Shown piece by piece: positions 50,298-61,400 of a DNA stretch of 64,000 bases (position 1 is the stretch's first letter; every line of letters starts with the position of its first letter). Origin of the DNA: Macrostomum hystrix (taxonomy: Eukaryota > Platyhelminthes > Macrostomidae); assembly GCA_950097015.1 (NCBI GenBank), contig CATNEN010000002.1, positions 5,969,501-6,033,500 on the forward strand, read 5' to 3'. The notes under the pieces were generated by a model. The model saw only the letters and a program-made list of their open reading frames with translations. It ran no database searches and had not been told where the DNA came from. Position numbers and translations under genes: made by a program.

Positions 50298-50658
50298 AAT
50301 GAACAACAAAAACTAGTCAGAGACAGGAATGTTATTACTTCTCAAAGTGCGTCGTACTTATACCAGTTAATCATATTCCTAAAGTAACACTTTTAGTACT
50401 ACTCTCAGTACTAGTTCATGACTAAAGTTAAGTGCCCCGTAACCAACGAGCTTTGAGCTTTAAACTCGTTTAATCTGGAGTTTTTTGGCCACGCATTCAA
50501 ATTACCAGAAATTGAAAATAGAGAAAGAAGCGGAGACAAATGGGTATCAAGAGAAGGAACCACAAGCCAGGGGACATTGGGAGAGCATCAATAAACTTCG
50601 CTTCACTTAGAGAATCATAAAAAAAGTATATCTAGAGTTTTATTCCTGATTCCGAGCG
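50298..50658. other. Unassigned intergenic sequence
   Basis: AT-rich; no gene or element is recognised. Confidence 0.45.
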
Positions 50659-51265
50659 CAGTGGCGGATCCAGGATTTCTTAAGTGGGGTGGCGGATATG
50701 CGAGTACAGAAACTAGAAACTAAGTAATCCCAATCCATCTATCTTTCATCTATGCTCAATACAAGATCTTGAGAGGATATATCAATTTTTGCATACATTT
50801 TAATGCCTAGAGTGGTGCAAATGACTCTGACACATGAGGGTAGTAGTAGAAGTTGGCTCGGGTCTCGGGAAGAACTAACCCGTTTTGGCCAATATTGACA
50901 ATTGTATTTAGTGAGTTATCAAGGCTTCATTTAAAAGAAAGTCAATGACAATGTGAGAAGACCAACACTATAATATTTTAATTTGAAATTTGAATAGAAT
51001 GTACGTGTTGCAGTGAGACGCGAATAAGCAATCGTTTGGTTTGTCTAGAAATAAATAAAACCGAACCGACAATGTTCCATGGGATGCAATTCCATTCCAA
51101 GGAAAAGCAGACAGACCATAGAAGCAATGGAAATATAATGAAGAACTTGGACTTTGTGGGTTGAGGAGCCCAAAATTAAAATATCTCCCTTCCATGCAAG
51201 TCCAGCCACGGCGAAAGTGGGAGGGCGGCCGCCCCCCCCCGCCCCCCCCCCTGGATCCGCCACTG
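50659..51265. mobile_element. hAT-type MITE, family M2, perfect 8-bp target duplication
   Basis: Perfect 16-bp inverted termini (CAGTGGCGGATCCAGG, 50659-50674 and complement 51250-51265) are flanked on both sides by TCCGAGCG (50651-50658 and 51266-51273). The interior (about 575 bp) is non-coding and ends in long C runs (about 51231-51251) just inside the right terminus. Confidence 0.95.
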
Positions 51266-51273
51266 TCCGAGCG

Positions 51274-51848
51274 AGCAAAACAAATCGCAACCGATGGCGA
51301 CTGAGGCTGAGAAGCGGTACTTGAGGATGTGCTCAACAAAAGCGTTCTTCTTTTAGTCCAATCTACCTATCAGGTAAACTTTTTACCTGCAACCTCTTCT
51401 TGTCTTGCCTTCTTGGCAACCAGGTTCAAAAGTAGGGAGACATTATCTGTAGCCCTGCTTGCTGCATTGCTTTGATGTTGCTTTTTAAACTTGGCCCCGA
51501 GAAGAAGCTAGGTTTCTTGATAGAAAAGTTCCCAAAAGCCTGACAATGTTGAGTAGGGAGTACGACAGAGTTCAAAGGGCCAGGCCGCGTAAAACATTTC
51601 CCTAAAGTGACGGAACCCAAAAAGAATCGTGTCCAAAGTCAATAAAACAGATGAGGTGAAGAAGGGAAAATACAATGCAGGGGCGTTTAACATTCTGTGT
51701 ACACCGTGACTTCTTGTTGTCATGGCTGCCTGCCTCAAATTCCTTCCAATTCCTTAGATTTAAGATTCAGTTTTAGCTTTGGCCTCGGACAGAGCTCAGT
51801 GTCTCAACTCACGGGACTCTACACTTACTCGGCAAAACACATAATCTG
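51274..51848. other. Upstream region of the LamG-like gene
   Basis: No gene is recognised. The stretch 51426-51738 is open on the minus strand but shows no motif or splice context. Confidence 0.4.
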
Positions 51849-53183
51849 ATGAACTGCATCACGGGTAAGTTTCTAATCCCATGCATGCCGTAGCAGTTGG
51901 CACATGAATAGCACCGATTATACAAGCGTTGAAATGCCTAGCTATAAGACTGGCAGTAGGTACCGCCCATTGAAGGTCTAGAAGCTCCGCCAAGGTGAAG
52001 ATCAGTAGACACTGCAGAACTCACTTGGTCGACCCGCTGATAAAATTTGAACCGTACTGTGGTGCTGTGCCGATTAGTGTACAGGGGTGTACTGAGTGCA
52101 TTGAGACTCGCTCACACTGCCATTAAACGAGGCCAAAAAACACAACAGTACAAATCGTGCACCAAAAAAGGTGACCACACTCTTTCAGAAATCATCCTGG
52201 TAATATTCGTCGGTCACTTCGGACAGACTAATTCGCATAGTTTGGACACCTGGCTGAGATTGAAAACTCAGCAATGCATTGCGGACACCCCTGAGCCACT
52301 GCCGGTCGAGTTGCGATCCGAAGTTGAGTGCTTGGCTCTGGCTGAAAGAACTTCTGACCTTCTGGTGGTCCAGTTCAACTCGGACACTCGCCAGTGCTCG
52401 CTGTTCAAGTACATTGCCGTGTGCCACCTCATCGAATCACTAGCCAGCAATGGGATCAATGCACTGCACAGCTGCGCTGCATTCGCCAACACCAGAGCCG
52501 TCAACTTCATGACGCTGAGCAGGAAGCTGGTGAGCAGTGTGGGCTCGAAACTGCGTGCAGCGTGGGTGATGAGTGACGATGAGGAAGCCAGCAAGAGCAA
52601 CTTGGTGTGCGGCGAGACGCAGCAGTGGCAGTCGGAGTCAGTCCAGTTCAGCAGCGAGGGAGCCAGGTTCAACGGAGTGTCTTCCAAGATGCGGCTGGAG
52701 AATGTGGAATTCGCCAACCTGCATTCTGGACTCACGTGGCTGGTCAGGCTGAAACGCTTCGTCGGTCAAAATTTTGCTACGATTCTCGAGGCTGTCACCT
52801 GTGACACGCGGGCGCCCGGGATGGGCTTCTGGGATGGATGGCCTCCTAATGTAGGCTTATACCTGCTTAGGAGGTTCAATATGAGTTCATACGAATTCGT
52901 TACGGTACCGTCAACGAGCACCTTCGACCCGAACACCTTCATCGAAGTTGGTGCGATGTCTGCCGGCCCGACCTTTATCTCCAACTCGTCATTCGTGCCG
53001 CAGTCGCTCGCCAGACTTGAAAAAGTGACAGCAATTTCAACTACACCTGACCTGAACTGCCTCACTCTCGGATTCCGCCAGAATGACTTGCGAATGCTGA
53101 ATGGCACAGTGCGAGCCGTAGCCATTGCTAACGAGACGATGACCGAGGCCGAAATTCGCAGCTTCTTTGCTCAGGTGCGCTGA
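51849..53183 (+). CDS. Secreted PAN-like plus LamG-like protein, starting on a 16-nt exon
   Basis: The large exon 52189-53183 lacks an early in-frame ATG and opens after a good acceptor (CTCTTTCAG) in phase 1. Upstream, ATG 51849 is followed after 16 nt by a consensus donor (CACGG/GTAAGT, phase 1). Joining gives MNCITEIILVIFVGHFGQ, a credible signal peptide, and a 336-residue protein. Residues about 30-75 resemble a PAN/apple module (CLALAERTSDLLVVQF, CSLFKY). From about 150 the pattern follows a concanavalin/LamG-like fold (SEGARFNGVSSKMRLENVEF, LHSGLTWLVRLKRF, VRAVAIANETMTEAEIRSFF). It is likely extracellular with carbohydrate or matrix binding, by inference. The intron (51865-52188) contains S2-like sequence. 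AATAAA at about 53523 may be the polyadenylation signal. Confidence 0.72.
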
Positions 53184-54463
53184 GCAGTGCTTGTTCAACC
53201 CGGATATACCTGGCTAACATCTGGCAGTGAATGACTGGAACTTAAATATTGTTTGCACTAAGAAGCTTTGTTCTTTTTACTTACTTTTAGCTCGTATTAA
53301 CATTTATTTATGATTCTTTACTTCTCTTAACATTATACCCACTCTCCGTTTGAAGCCCCATCAACAATGATCATTTCTTGAGTGCTTCTTCGCTTTCATC
53401 CTCCTCACTTTCCAAATCTTGAAATCTAAAGCTGTCAATCGAGAACTCGGATTTACAGAAAATGAACATGAAATATACACCGAACTACGAGTATTTCGAT
53501 TTAGAAAACCTCTTAAATTTAAATAAACTGACAACTTTGATAAAGTAATATCACATTTACAGAAAAAATGTACATTTTTCCCATTTTCAAAATATTACAC
53601 CAATCGCCATGAACGCGGGTTAAAATTTTCTGCTCTATTCGATGAAACAACTTTCAGAATCACAAAACATCGCCATCGTCGAGACTCGTCGGAGTTTCTG
53701 GTGGCAAAAGCAAAGAATACGATCTTATTTTTCTGCTCACAAAATGGCTTGAAATGCAGAGCCCAATGATCTTTGTCATGATGAACACGAGGACGATGTT
53801 CGCTGGACTCCAACCAGCCTTGTACAGGCTGGTTAGATTGCGGGTAGTCTATCACCTGCTGTATAGATTGCGGGTGATTTTCTATCAGGGCCAGCCAATC
53901 AGCGCGCACGCAGGTGAGAAAGCGGGTGGGGTTGGGGTCTAGAGCGCAGACATGGGGTAGAAAAAAGTACACGATAATATTCTAGGGCACACTTAACTAG
54001 TGTAGCAGACCTCTCAGCTCTCTCTCTCTCTCTATTTGTTGGATTTGGGATTGGTGAGCTGAGTATTTGGGGGGAATGGTAGTGTAAGTTATGAGGGTGA
54101 GAATAGGTATTTTTCACGCTGTTCGGGTTATACCTAAGGTAGCGCTAATGCCCGAGCGGCAAGACACTAGCTACTAACAATGGGAGAAGAATCGACTGCG
54201 GCTGGCACGAGGGCTAAGGTCACTGATCTGGGGCACACAGTCCGTGGGGCCTATCAGGATGGATCGAAGTTACCTGGTGAACGTCCTTCGCACTCTCACT
54301 TACTTTCCTCTATGGGGTCCGGAATTAGTACAGTTTCATTCTTTTCGATTTTACTTTAAACGAGCCTACACAATGACAATAATGGCGTTAAAGTCCGCTT
54401 TTTCTGTAAAAACTAAAATTACATTAGAAAGTAGAAAGTAGAAAGAGAAAATTAACAGTAGAA
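53184..54463. other. Intergenic sequence with a short CT run
   Basis: It includes the 3' flank of the LamG-like gene and a CT microsatellite near 54016-54032. Open frames show no motif. I see no gene or element. Confidence 0.45.
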
Positions 54464-55976
54464 AGACCATGCTATTTTCCCACTGGCGAAAGACCACGCT
54501 ATTTTCCCACTGAAGAAAGACCACGCTATTTTCCCACTGGGGAAAGACCACGCTATATTCCCACTGGGGAAAGACCACGCTATTTTCCCACTGGGGAAAG
54601 ACCACGCTATTTTCCCACTGGGGAAAGACCACGCTATTTTCCCACTGGGGAAAGACCACGCTATTTTCCCACTGGGGAAAGACCATGCTATATTCCCACT
54701 GGGGAAAGACCACGCTATTTTCCCACTGGGGAAAGACCATGCTATATTCCCACTGGGGAAAGACCACGCTATATTCCCACTGGGGAAAGACCACGCTATT
54801 TTCCCACTGGGGAAAGACCACGCTATTTTCCCACTGGGGAAAGACCACGCTATTTTCCCACTGGGGAAAGACCACGCTATTTTCCCACTGGGGAAAGACC
54901 ATGCTATATTCCCACTGGGGAAAGACCACGCTATTTTCCCACTGGGGAAAGACCACGCTATTTTCCCACTGGGGAAAGACCACGCTATATTCCCACTGGG
55001 GAAAGACCATGCTATATTCCCACTGGGGAAAGACCACGCTATTTTCCAACTGGGGAAAGACCACGCTATTTTCCCACTGCGGAAAGACCACGCTATTTTC
55101 CCACTGGGGAAAGACCATGCTATATTCCCACTGGGGAAAGACCACGCTATTTTCCAACTGGGGAAAGACCACGCTATTTTCCCACTGCGGAAAGACCACG
55201 CTATATTCCCACTGGGGAAAGACCATGCTATATTCCCACTGGGGAAAGACCACGCTATTTTCCAACTGGGGAAAGACCACGCTATTTTCCCACTGGGGAA
55301 AGACCACGCTATTTTCCCACTGCGGAAAGACCACGCTATATTCCCACTGGGGAAAGACCACGCTATTTTCCCACTGGGGAAAGACCACGCAATTTTCCCA
55401 CTGGGGAAAGACCATGCTATATTCCCACTGGGGAAAGACCACGCTATTTTCCAACTGGGGAAAGACCACGCTATTTTCCCACTGCGGAAAGACCACGCTA
55501 TATTCCCACTGGGGAAAGACCACGCTATTTTCCCACTGGGGAAAGACCACGCAATTTTCCCACTGGGGAAAGACCATGCTATATTCCCACTGGGGAAAGA
55601 CCACGCTATTTTCCAACTGGGGAAAGACCACGCTATTTTCCCACTGGGGAAAGACCACGCTATATTCCCACTGGGGAAAGACCACGCTATATTCCCACTG
55701 GGGAAAGACCACGCTATTTTCCCACTGGGGAAAGACCACGCTATATTCCCACTGGGGAAAGACCACGCTATATTCCCACTGGGGAAAGACCACGCTATAT
55801 TCCCACTGGGGAAAGACCATGCTATATTCCCACTGGGGAAAGACCACGCTATTTTCCAACTGGGGAAAGACCACGCTATTTTCCCACTGCGGAAAGACCA
55901 CGCTATATTCCCACTGGGGAAAGACCACGCTATTTTCCCACTGGGGAAAGACCACGCTATTTTCCCACTGCGGAAA
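54464..55976. repeat. 27-bp minisatellite with a palindromic core
   Basis: About 56 units of GACCACGCTATTTTCCCACTGGGGAAA with point variants (TATATTCCC, CCATGC, CTGCGG, CCAACTG). Each unit contains TTTCCC-ACTG-GGGAAA, a hairpin-capable core. Because 27 is divisible by 3 and units lack stops, open frames run about 500 codons on both strands (repeats of VVFPQWENS and TTLFSHWGK); I do not regard them as genes. Confidence 0.96.
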
Positions 55977-56435
55977 GAGTTACGGAGTTACGAAGTTACT
56001 TAAATCGGATAGGGTGGAAAGTTTTAGTCCTTGTACTGGATTTTCATCGCGATTGTTCCAATATTTTGGGGGATGGAAATGGAAAAGTCTGCAAAATCTC
56101 TCTTGATTAATAAGTGCAATTTTATTTCTACACGCATTAAACAGTTGTCCGTGTGTAAAGCCAGCACTGACAGAATATAGACATAAAAAAATTAATTTTC
56201 GCAGTTCAAATGTACAAAGCAATCGGCTTTTTGAAAGTCCAAACGGGTGTAAAAGTTAGAGAACTTATATAAGTCATAATATAAGCAGAACAGATACATT
56301 AATTTGCTGAAAGCGTCTATGAAACTATGAAAGCGTCAGTATAATAGGGCAGGGATAAGACAAAGTTGGGTTGAAATAAAAAAACAAATCTGTGTTATTC
56401 TTTGACAAAAATAATGAAAAAGTCGCGTGGCAATC
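55977..56435. other. Spacer between minisatellite and ankyrin-like gene
   Basis: It is probably the 3' flank of the minus-strand ankyrin-like gene. No other feature is recognised. Confidence 0.45.
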
Positions 56436-57131
56436 TTAAGCTGCCATTGCGGCGTGCGTTGCACTGGCAATTGAAGCTTCGGCGGCGGCTGCTGCAGCTG
56501 TTAGCCATCGAGCCATGCGTTGGCCAGCCGCTGACGTCCCGGATGTCGCGGCCAGGGAGGCTGGCGTTGCCCCAGCAGAGTCGGGCATTCGTAGGGCAGC
56601 CAGCAGGCCTCGAATCAGCGGCAATGACTTCGGTTGGACTGATTTCAGCGGGAAGGCCCGCAGTAGAGCAATTAGGCAGGCTTCGCTCTGCGCAGCGGCG
56701 CAATAGTGCAACGCATTTCTACCGCTGGCATCGTACAGACGATGCACCTGGCTGGCATCTCTAAGAGCTAGCGCCCCAGCTAGCCTAGGCATCCTGGCAG
56801 TGATGGCCATCATCATCAGCGACTCCAGACTCGCGCCGCGCCATTTCTCAGTCAGCTGAGACGTCGCCAAGTCTCCGAGCAGGTTGTCGCTTAGGTGTAG
56901 AGCGACCAGGGCGTCAGCCTCGTTCCCGCGTCGGATGGCATCCAGCAACGATTTCAAGTTGCGGCTGCTAGCTTCAAGATGCTGCATGAGTGCGCCAGCG
57001 ATCACTGTTCGGTGCTCGGTGACAAATCTCAGCCAGTCAGACCTGGAGCAGTCTCGGCTGAGCTTCCTGAGTCTGTCCGTCACCTCAACCCGGCGACCTC
57101 CGCTCGTAGCGTTGCTGCTTCTAGGAGTCAT
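56436..57131 (-). CDS. Small intronless ankyrin-like repeat protein
   Basis: A single 231-residue frame starts at ATG 57131. The N-terminal third is charged and helical. Residues about 70-105 (LLDAIRRGNEADALVALHLS) look like a degenerate repeat. A clearer ankyrin unit is DASGRNALHYCAAAQSEACL, and a further DSAGATPASLAATSGTSA follows, separated by a helical insert. The C-terminus is alanine-rich. Too few clean repeats remain to predict a partner. Codon and GC composition look coding compared with the AT-rich flanks. The product call is inference from repeat consensus. Confidence 0.65.
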   Translation of the reverse strand: MTPRSSNATSGGRRVEVTDRLRKLSRDCSRSDWLRFVTEHRTVIAGALMQHLEASSRNLKSLLDAIRRGNEADALVALHLSDNLLGDLATSQLTEKWRGASLESLMMMAITARMPRLAGALALRDASQVHRLYDASGRNALHYCAAAQSEACLIALLRAFPLKSVQPKSLPLIRGLLAALRMPDSAGATPASLAATSGTSAAGQRMARWLTAAAAAAEASIASATHAAMAA

Positions 57132-57767
57132 AGTTAGCCAAGACTTGTTTATTCAAGGGTTATTTCAGCTTTTATCGATTAGAAGTGTTGGCTGTTTGTG
57201 CTCAATTGCTTCTCCAACGCAGTGTAGTATTATATACGCATTTCGCATAGCTTCCATGGCTCGTCTCGCGGGAATTCCGAGGACGCGTGTGCAATGTTAG
57301 CTCTCTGGGGCGGAGCCCAAATTAAGAGTTTTGGGAATTCCGCGCCCGGTGGCTAGAAAAGCAGATATATCTATTTTTAGTTAGGTTACGAGCGGCTGGA
57401 AAACGAGCGGCTAAAGCTGTTTCGTGGGCGGGTACATTCGCGCACTGAATAAGCGTATTTATGTCCTTAGAAAATCCATGCAGCTGAAATTGTCTATAGC
57501 AGGGATTGTGTACGCTTTGTTGTACTGTACGTGAGCGGCTAGGCTTATACTCGTATTAGCAAGTATTACTTTGGGCTTGATGATAAGCAAGTTCAGTTTT
57601 GCTATGTTTTGCCGGGTTTCTTAAATAAAAGTTTCGTCAATTCTCAGCTTCAGATGGTCTTTACTGTAAGACGTAGTCATTAAAGAAAAAAACAATTTCT
57701 CTATGATGTAATTATTTTCGTATTAAATGAATATGTTAAAATAAAAAAAAAGATGGCAGCTTGCTAG
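57132..57767. other. 5' flank of the ankyrin-like gene
   Basis: It includes a GC-richer stretch at 57240-57420 that may be promoter, then AT-rich sequence. No element is recognised. Confidence 0.4.
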
Positions 57768-58088
57768 AATCGCAGCAGAATCGCAGCAGGATATAGAATC
57801 GCAGCAGGATCTGTAGCTAGAATCGCAGCAGGATCTGTAGCTAGAATCGCAGCAGGATCTGTAGCTAGAATCGCAGCAGGATCTCTAGCTAGAATCGCAG
57901 CAGGATCTATAGCTAGAATCGCAGCAGGATCTGTAGCTAGAATCGCAGCAGGATCTGTAGCCATAGAATCGCAGCAGGATCTGTAGCTAGAATCGCAGCA
58001 GGATCTGTAGCCATAGAATCGCAGCAGGATCTGTAGCTAGAATCGCAGCAGGATCTGTAGCTAGAATCGCAGCAGGATCTGTAGCTGG
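57768..58088. repeat. 24-bp minisatellite
   Basis: About 13 units of AGAATCGCAGCAGGATCTGTAGCT, with a few shortened units at the left and AGCCAT variants in the middle. Confidence 0.95.
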
Positions 58089-58497
58089 CATTTCTGAGGC
58101 GAGACAAACAAAATTAATTTCAAAATCTGAAGCCTTGGACAATCGAAACATCAATACGAGCGTAGTTCTGAATTTGATGTACTTTAGATATTATGGAACA
58201 AACAAACTGAAAAGAGTTTCTTTATAGTTTACTATGATGAATCCTACAATTTTTTGCACAAACCGTCCAATGAGCGCAGAATAAACACCAAGTGGTTTGA
58301 AGGAGTAAAAACACGGGGCTTGTCTATGGCCAAACTAACTGCAGCTTAAGAATCGCTTGCTTTTAATTTTAGGGTGCGGAACACAGGAAAAAAATAGTCT
58401 ATGGTCTGAACTTCTTTTATCTGGCAATGAAAAGCTTTTCTAGGCCAGCAGACTTAGTCCCAGACTCAGTTTGTACCGTAGAGGCCGAACAGCAGGC
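58089..58497. promoter_or_regulatory. 5' flank of the kringle gene
   Basis: The sequence upstream of ATG 58498 resembles no known element. A core promoter is not resolved. Confidence 0.35.
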
Positions 58498-61400
58498 ATG
58501 CATCGCTATTTTTTACTACTGCCCATTTTCCTGACCAGCTTAGTGCAGCTCGCTGAAGCAGTTTTTTGTCCCGGACAACCGTTGCGCAGTCACATCTTCC
58601 AGAGAAGCATACCAACGAGTATTCGACTGGCTGACAACGAATGCCTGGGAAGATTTATCATAGGCGGCTGGTGCGCCTGGGAGCCCTTGGAGACGGCGCA
58701 CGGGATCAGCGCCTGCCAGAAGGGATTAAACATTCGTTGGCGCAGGCGATTGTGCAACTGCCCGCCGCCGAAGCCGCTGGAGCTGCGAGAGGCCTGGTGC
58801 CAGCCGGCCAAAAATGCCAGCTCGGTGGCTCGTCTGCTCAATGAGGAGACTCGCCTGAGAGCTCTGAAGCCCGTCATTTGGAACGATCCGAAACTCTGGG
58901 ATTTGACCCAACCATTTAGCAGGCCTGGCTCATTGACTAACTCTCATCTGTCCTGCCTAGATATGCATGTGAGTGTTACTTACAGTTTCCTCACAGTTTG
59001 CTCACAGTTTCCTCACAGTTTCCCCACAGTTTCCTCACAGTTTCCTCCCAGTTTCCTCACAGTTTCCTCACAGTTTCCTCACAGTTTCCTCACAGTTTCC
59101 CCACAGTTTCCTCACAGTTTCCTCCCAGTTTCCTCACAGTTTCCTCACAGTTTCCTCACAGTTTCCTCACAGTTTCCTCACAGTTTCCTCACAGTTTCCT
59201 CACAGTTTCCTCCCAGTTTCCTCACAGTTTCCTCACAGTTTCCTCACAGTTTCCTCACAGTTTCCTCACAGTTTCCTCACAGTTTCCTCACCGTTTCATC
59301 CCAGTTTCCTCACAGTTTCCTCACAGTTTCCTCCCAGTTTCCTCACAGTTTCCTCACAGTTTCCTCACAGTTTCCTCACAGTTTCCTCACAGTTTCATCC
59401 CAGTTTCCTCACAGTTTCCTCACAGTTTCCTCCCAGTTTCCTCACAGTTTCCTCACAGTTTCGTCACAGTTTCCTCACAGTTTCCTCACAGTTTCCTCAC
59501 AGTTTCCTCACAGTTTCCTCACAGTTTCCTCACAGTTTCCTCACAGTTTCATCCCAGTTTCCTCACAGTTTCCTCACAGTTTCCTCCCAGTTTCCTCCCA
59601 GTTTCCTCACAGTTTCCTCCCAGTTTCCTCACAGTTTGCTCACAGTTTGCTCGCAGTTTCCTCACAGTTTGCTCACAGTTTCCTCACAGTTTCCTCACAG
59701 TTTCCTCACAGTTTCCTCACAGTTTCCTCACAGTTTCCTCACAGTTTCCTCAAAGTTTGCTCCCAGTTTGCTCGCAGTTTCCTCACAGTTTCCTCACAGT
59801 TTGCTCACAGTTTCCTCACAGTTTCCTCACAGTTTCCTCACAGTTTGCTCACAGTTTCCTCACAGTTTCCTCACAGTTTCCTCACAGTTTCCTCACAGTT
59901 TCCTCACAGTTTCCTCACAGTTTCCTCACAGTTTCCTCCCAGTTCAGTTTCCTCACAGTTTCGTCACATTTTCTCATTCCTACCAAACTTTCTTTCTCCC
60001 CATGCAGGAGTGCTACTATCACACGGGAGCAACCTACAAGGGCAAAGTGTCCGTGACTAGGCTTGGCCACACTTGCCGACCTTGGGCCGACGTAAAGGAT
60101 TTCCTTGCGGTTTACGGCATGAGCCAGTCAGATATATTAAAGTTTATTAACAGCAAGCCAGAAAACTATTGTAGAAATCCATCAGCCAGTGGGACTCAGT
60201 ATCTGTATACGCGACTCAAGCCTTGGTGCATAACTGCCAACGATAGGAATAGCATGGAGCAATGGGATTATTGTGAAATCCCAAGATGCGGTGCAATGCA
60301 TTATCACGGAACAGTGTTCTTCAATTGGCTCGCAACTCATGACCTGTACAGCAAAGGCCTTTCGTTTACGTCTACTTCTGCTTCAAGCAGTTTTAGAATG
60401 TCGGACTTCACGGGAGACGCGAATGCGGAGGGCTGCTTCAACACATGCCGGTTCCGCTGCGACAGATTCGCTTGTGAGTTCCTTAGCGGGGGGAATTCGG
60501 GTGGTTGCGAAGGCCTATCCAGTCCGCAGACTGAACAGCTGTACACAAGCCTCTGGATGCATCACACGATAGCTGCGGCTGATTTCTAATCTAAGTGTCT
60601 CATCTCAACGTCTAATCCCAGTGTCTAATCTCGATGTCTAATTCCAGTGTCTAATCCCAGTGTCTAATCCCAGTGTCTAATCCCAGTGTCTAATCTCGAT
60701 GTCTAATTCCAGTGTCTAATCCCAGTGTCTAATCCCAGTGTCTAATCCCAGTGTCTAATCCCAGTGTCTAATCCCAGTGTCTGATTCCAGTATCTAATCC
60801 CAGTGTCTAATCCCAGTGTCTAATCCCAGTGTCTAATCCCAGTGTCTAATTCCAGTGTCTAATCCCAGTGTCTAATCCCAGTGTCTAATCCCAGTGTCTA
60901 ATCCCAGTGTCTAATCCCAGTGTCTAATCCCAGTGTCTAATCCCAGTGTCTAATCCCAGTGTCTAATCCCAGTGTCTAATCCCAGTGTCTAATCCCAGTG
61001 TCTAATCCCAGTGTCTAATCCCAGTGTCTAATCCCAGTGTCTAATCCCAGTGTCTAATCCCAGTGTCTAATCCCAGTGTCTAATCCCAGTGTCTAATCCC
61101 AGTGTCTAATCCCAGTGTCTAATCCCAGTGTCTAATCCCAGTGTCTAATCCCAGTGTCTAATCCCAGTGTCTAATCCCAGTGTCTAATCCCAGTGTCTAA
61201 TCCCAGTGTCTAATGCCACTGTCTAATCTCGAAGCCTAATCCCAGTGTCTAATCCCAGTGTCTAATCCCAGTGTCTAATCCCAGTGTCTAATCCCAGTGT
61301 CTAATCCCAGTGTCTAATCCCAGTGTCTAATCCCAGTGTCTAATCCCAGTGTCTAATCCCAGTGTCTAATCCCAGTGTCTAATCCCAGTGTCTAATCCCA

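Noticed and set aside
54366-56106. Open frames of 529 and 473 codons on opposite strands
   Set aside because: Both come from the 27-bp minisatellite. There is no start context, signal or domain.
58471-60589. Single exon of about 530 codons including a serine/phenylalanine/glutamine repeat
   Set aside because: The repeat is intronic: consensus donor at 58969 and acceptor at 60007 join the TSP1-like exon to the kringle in phase.
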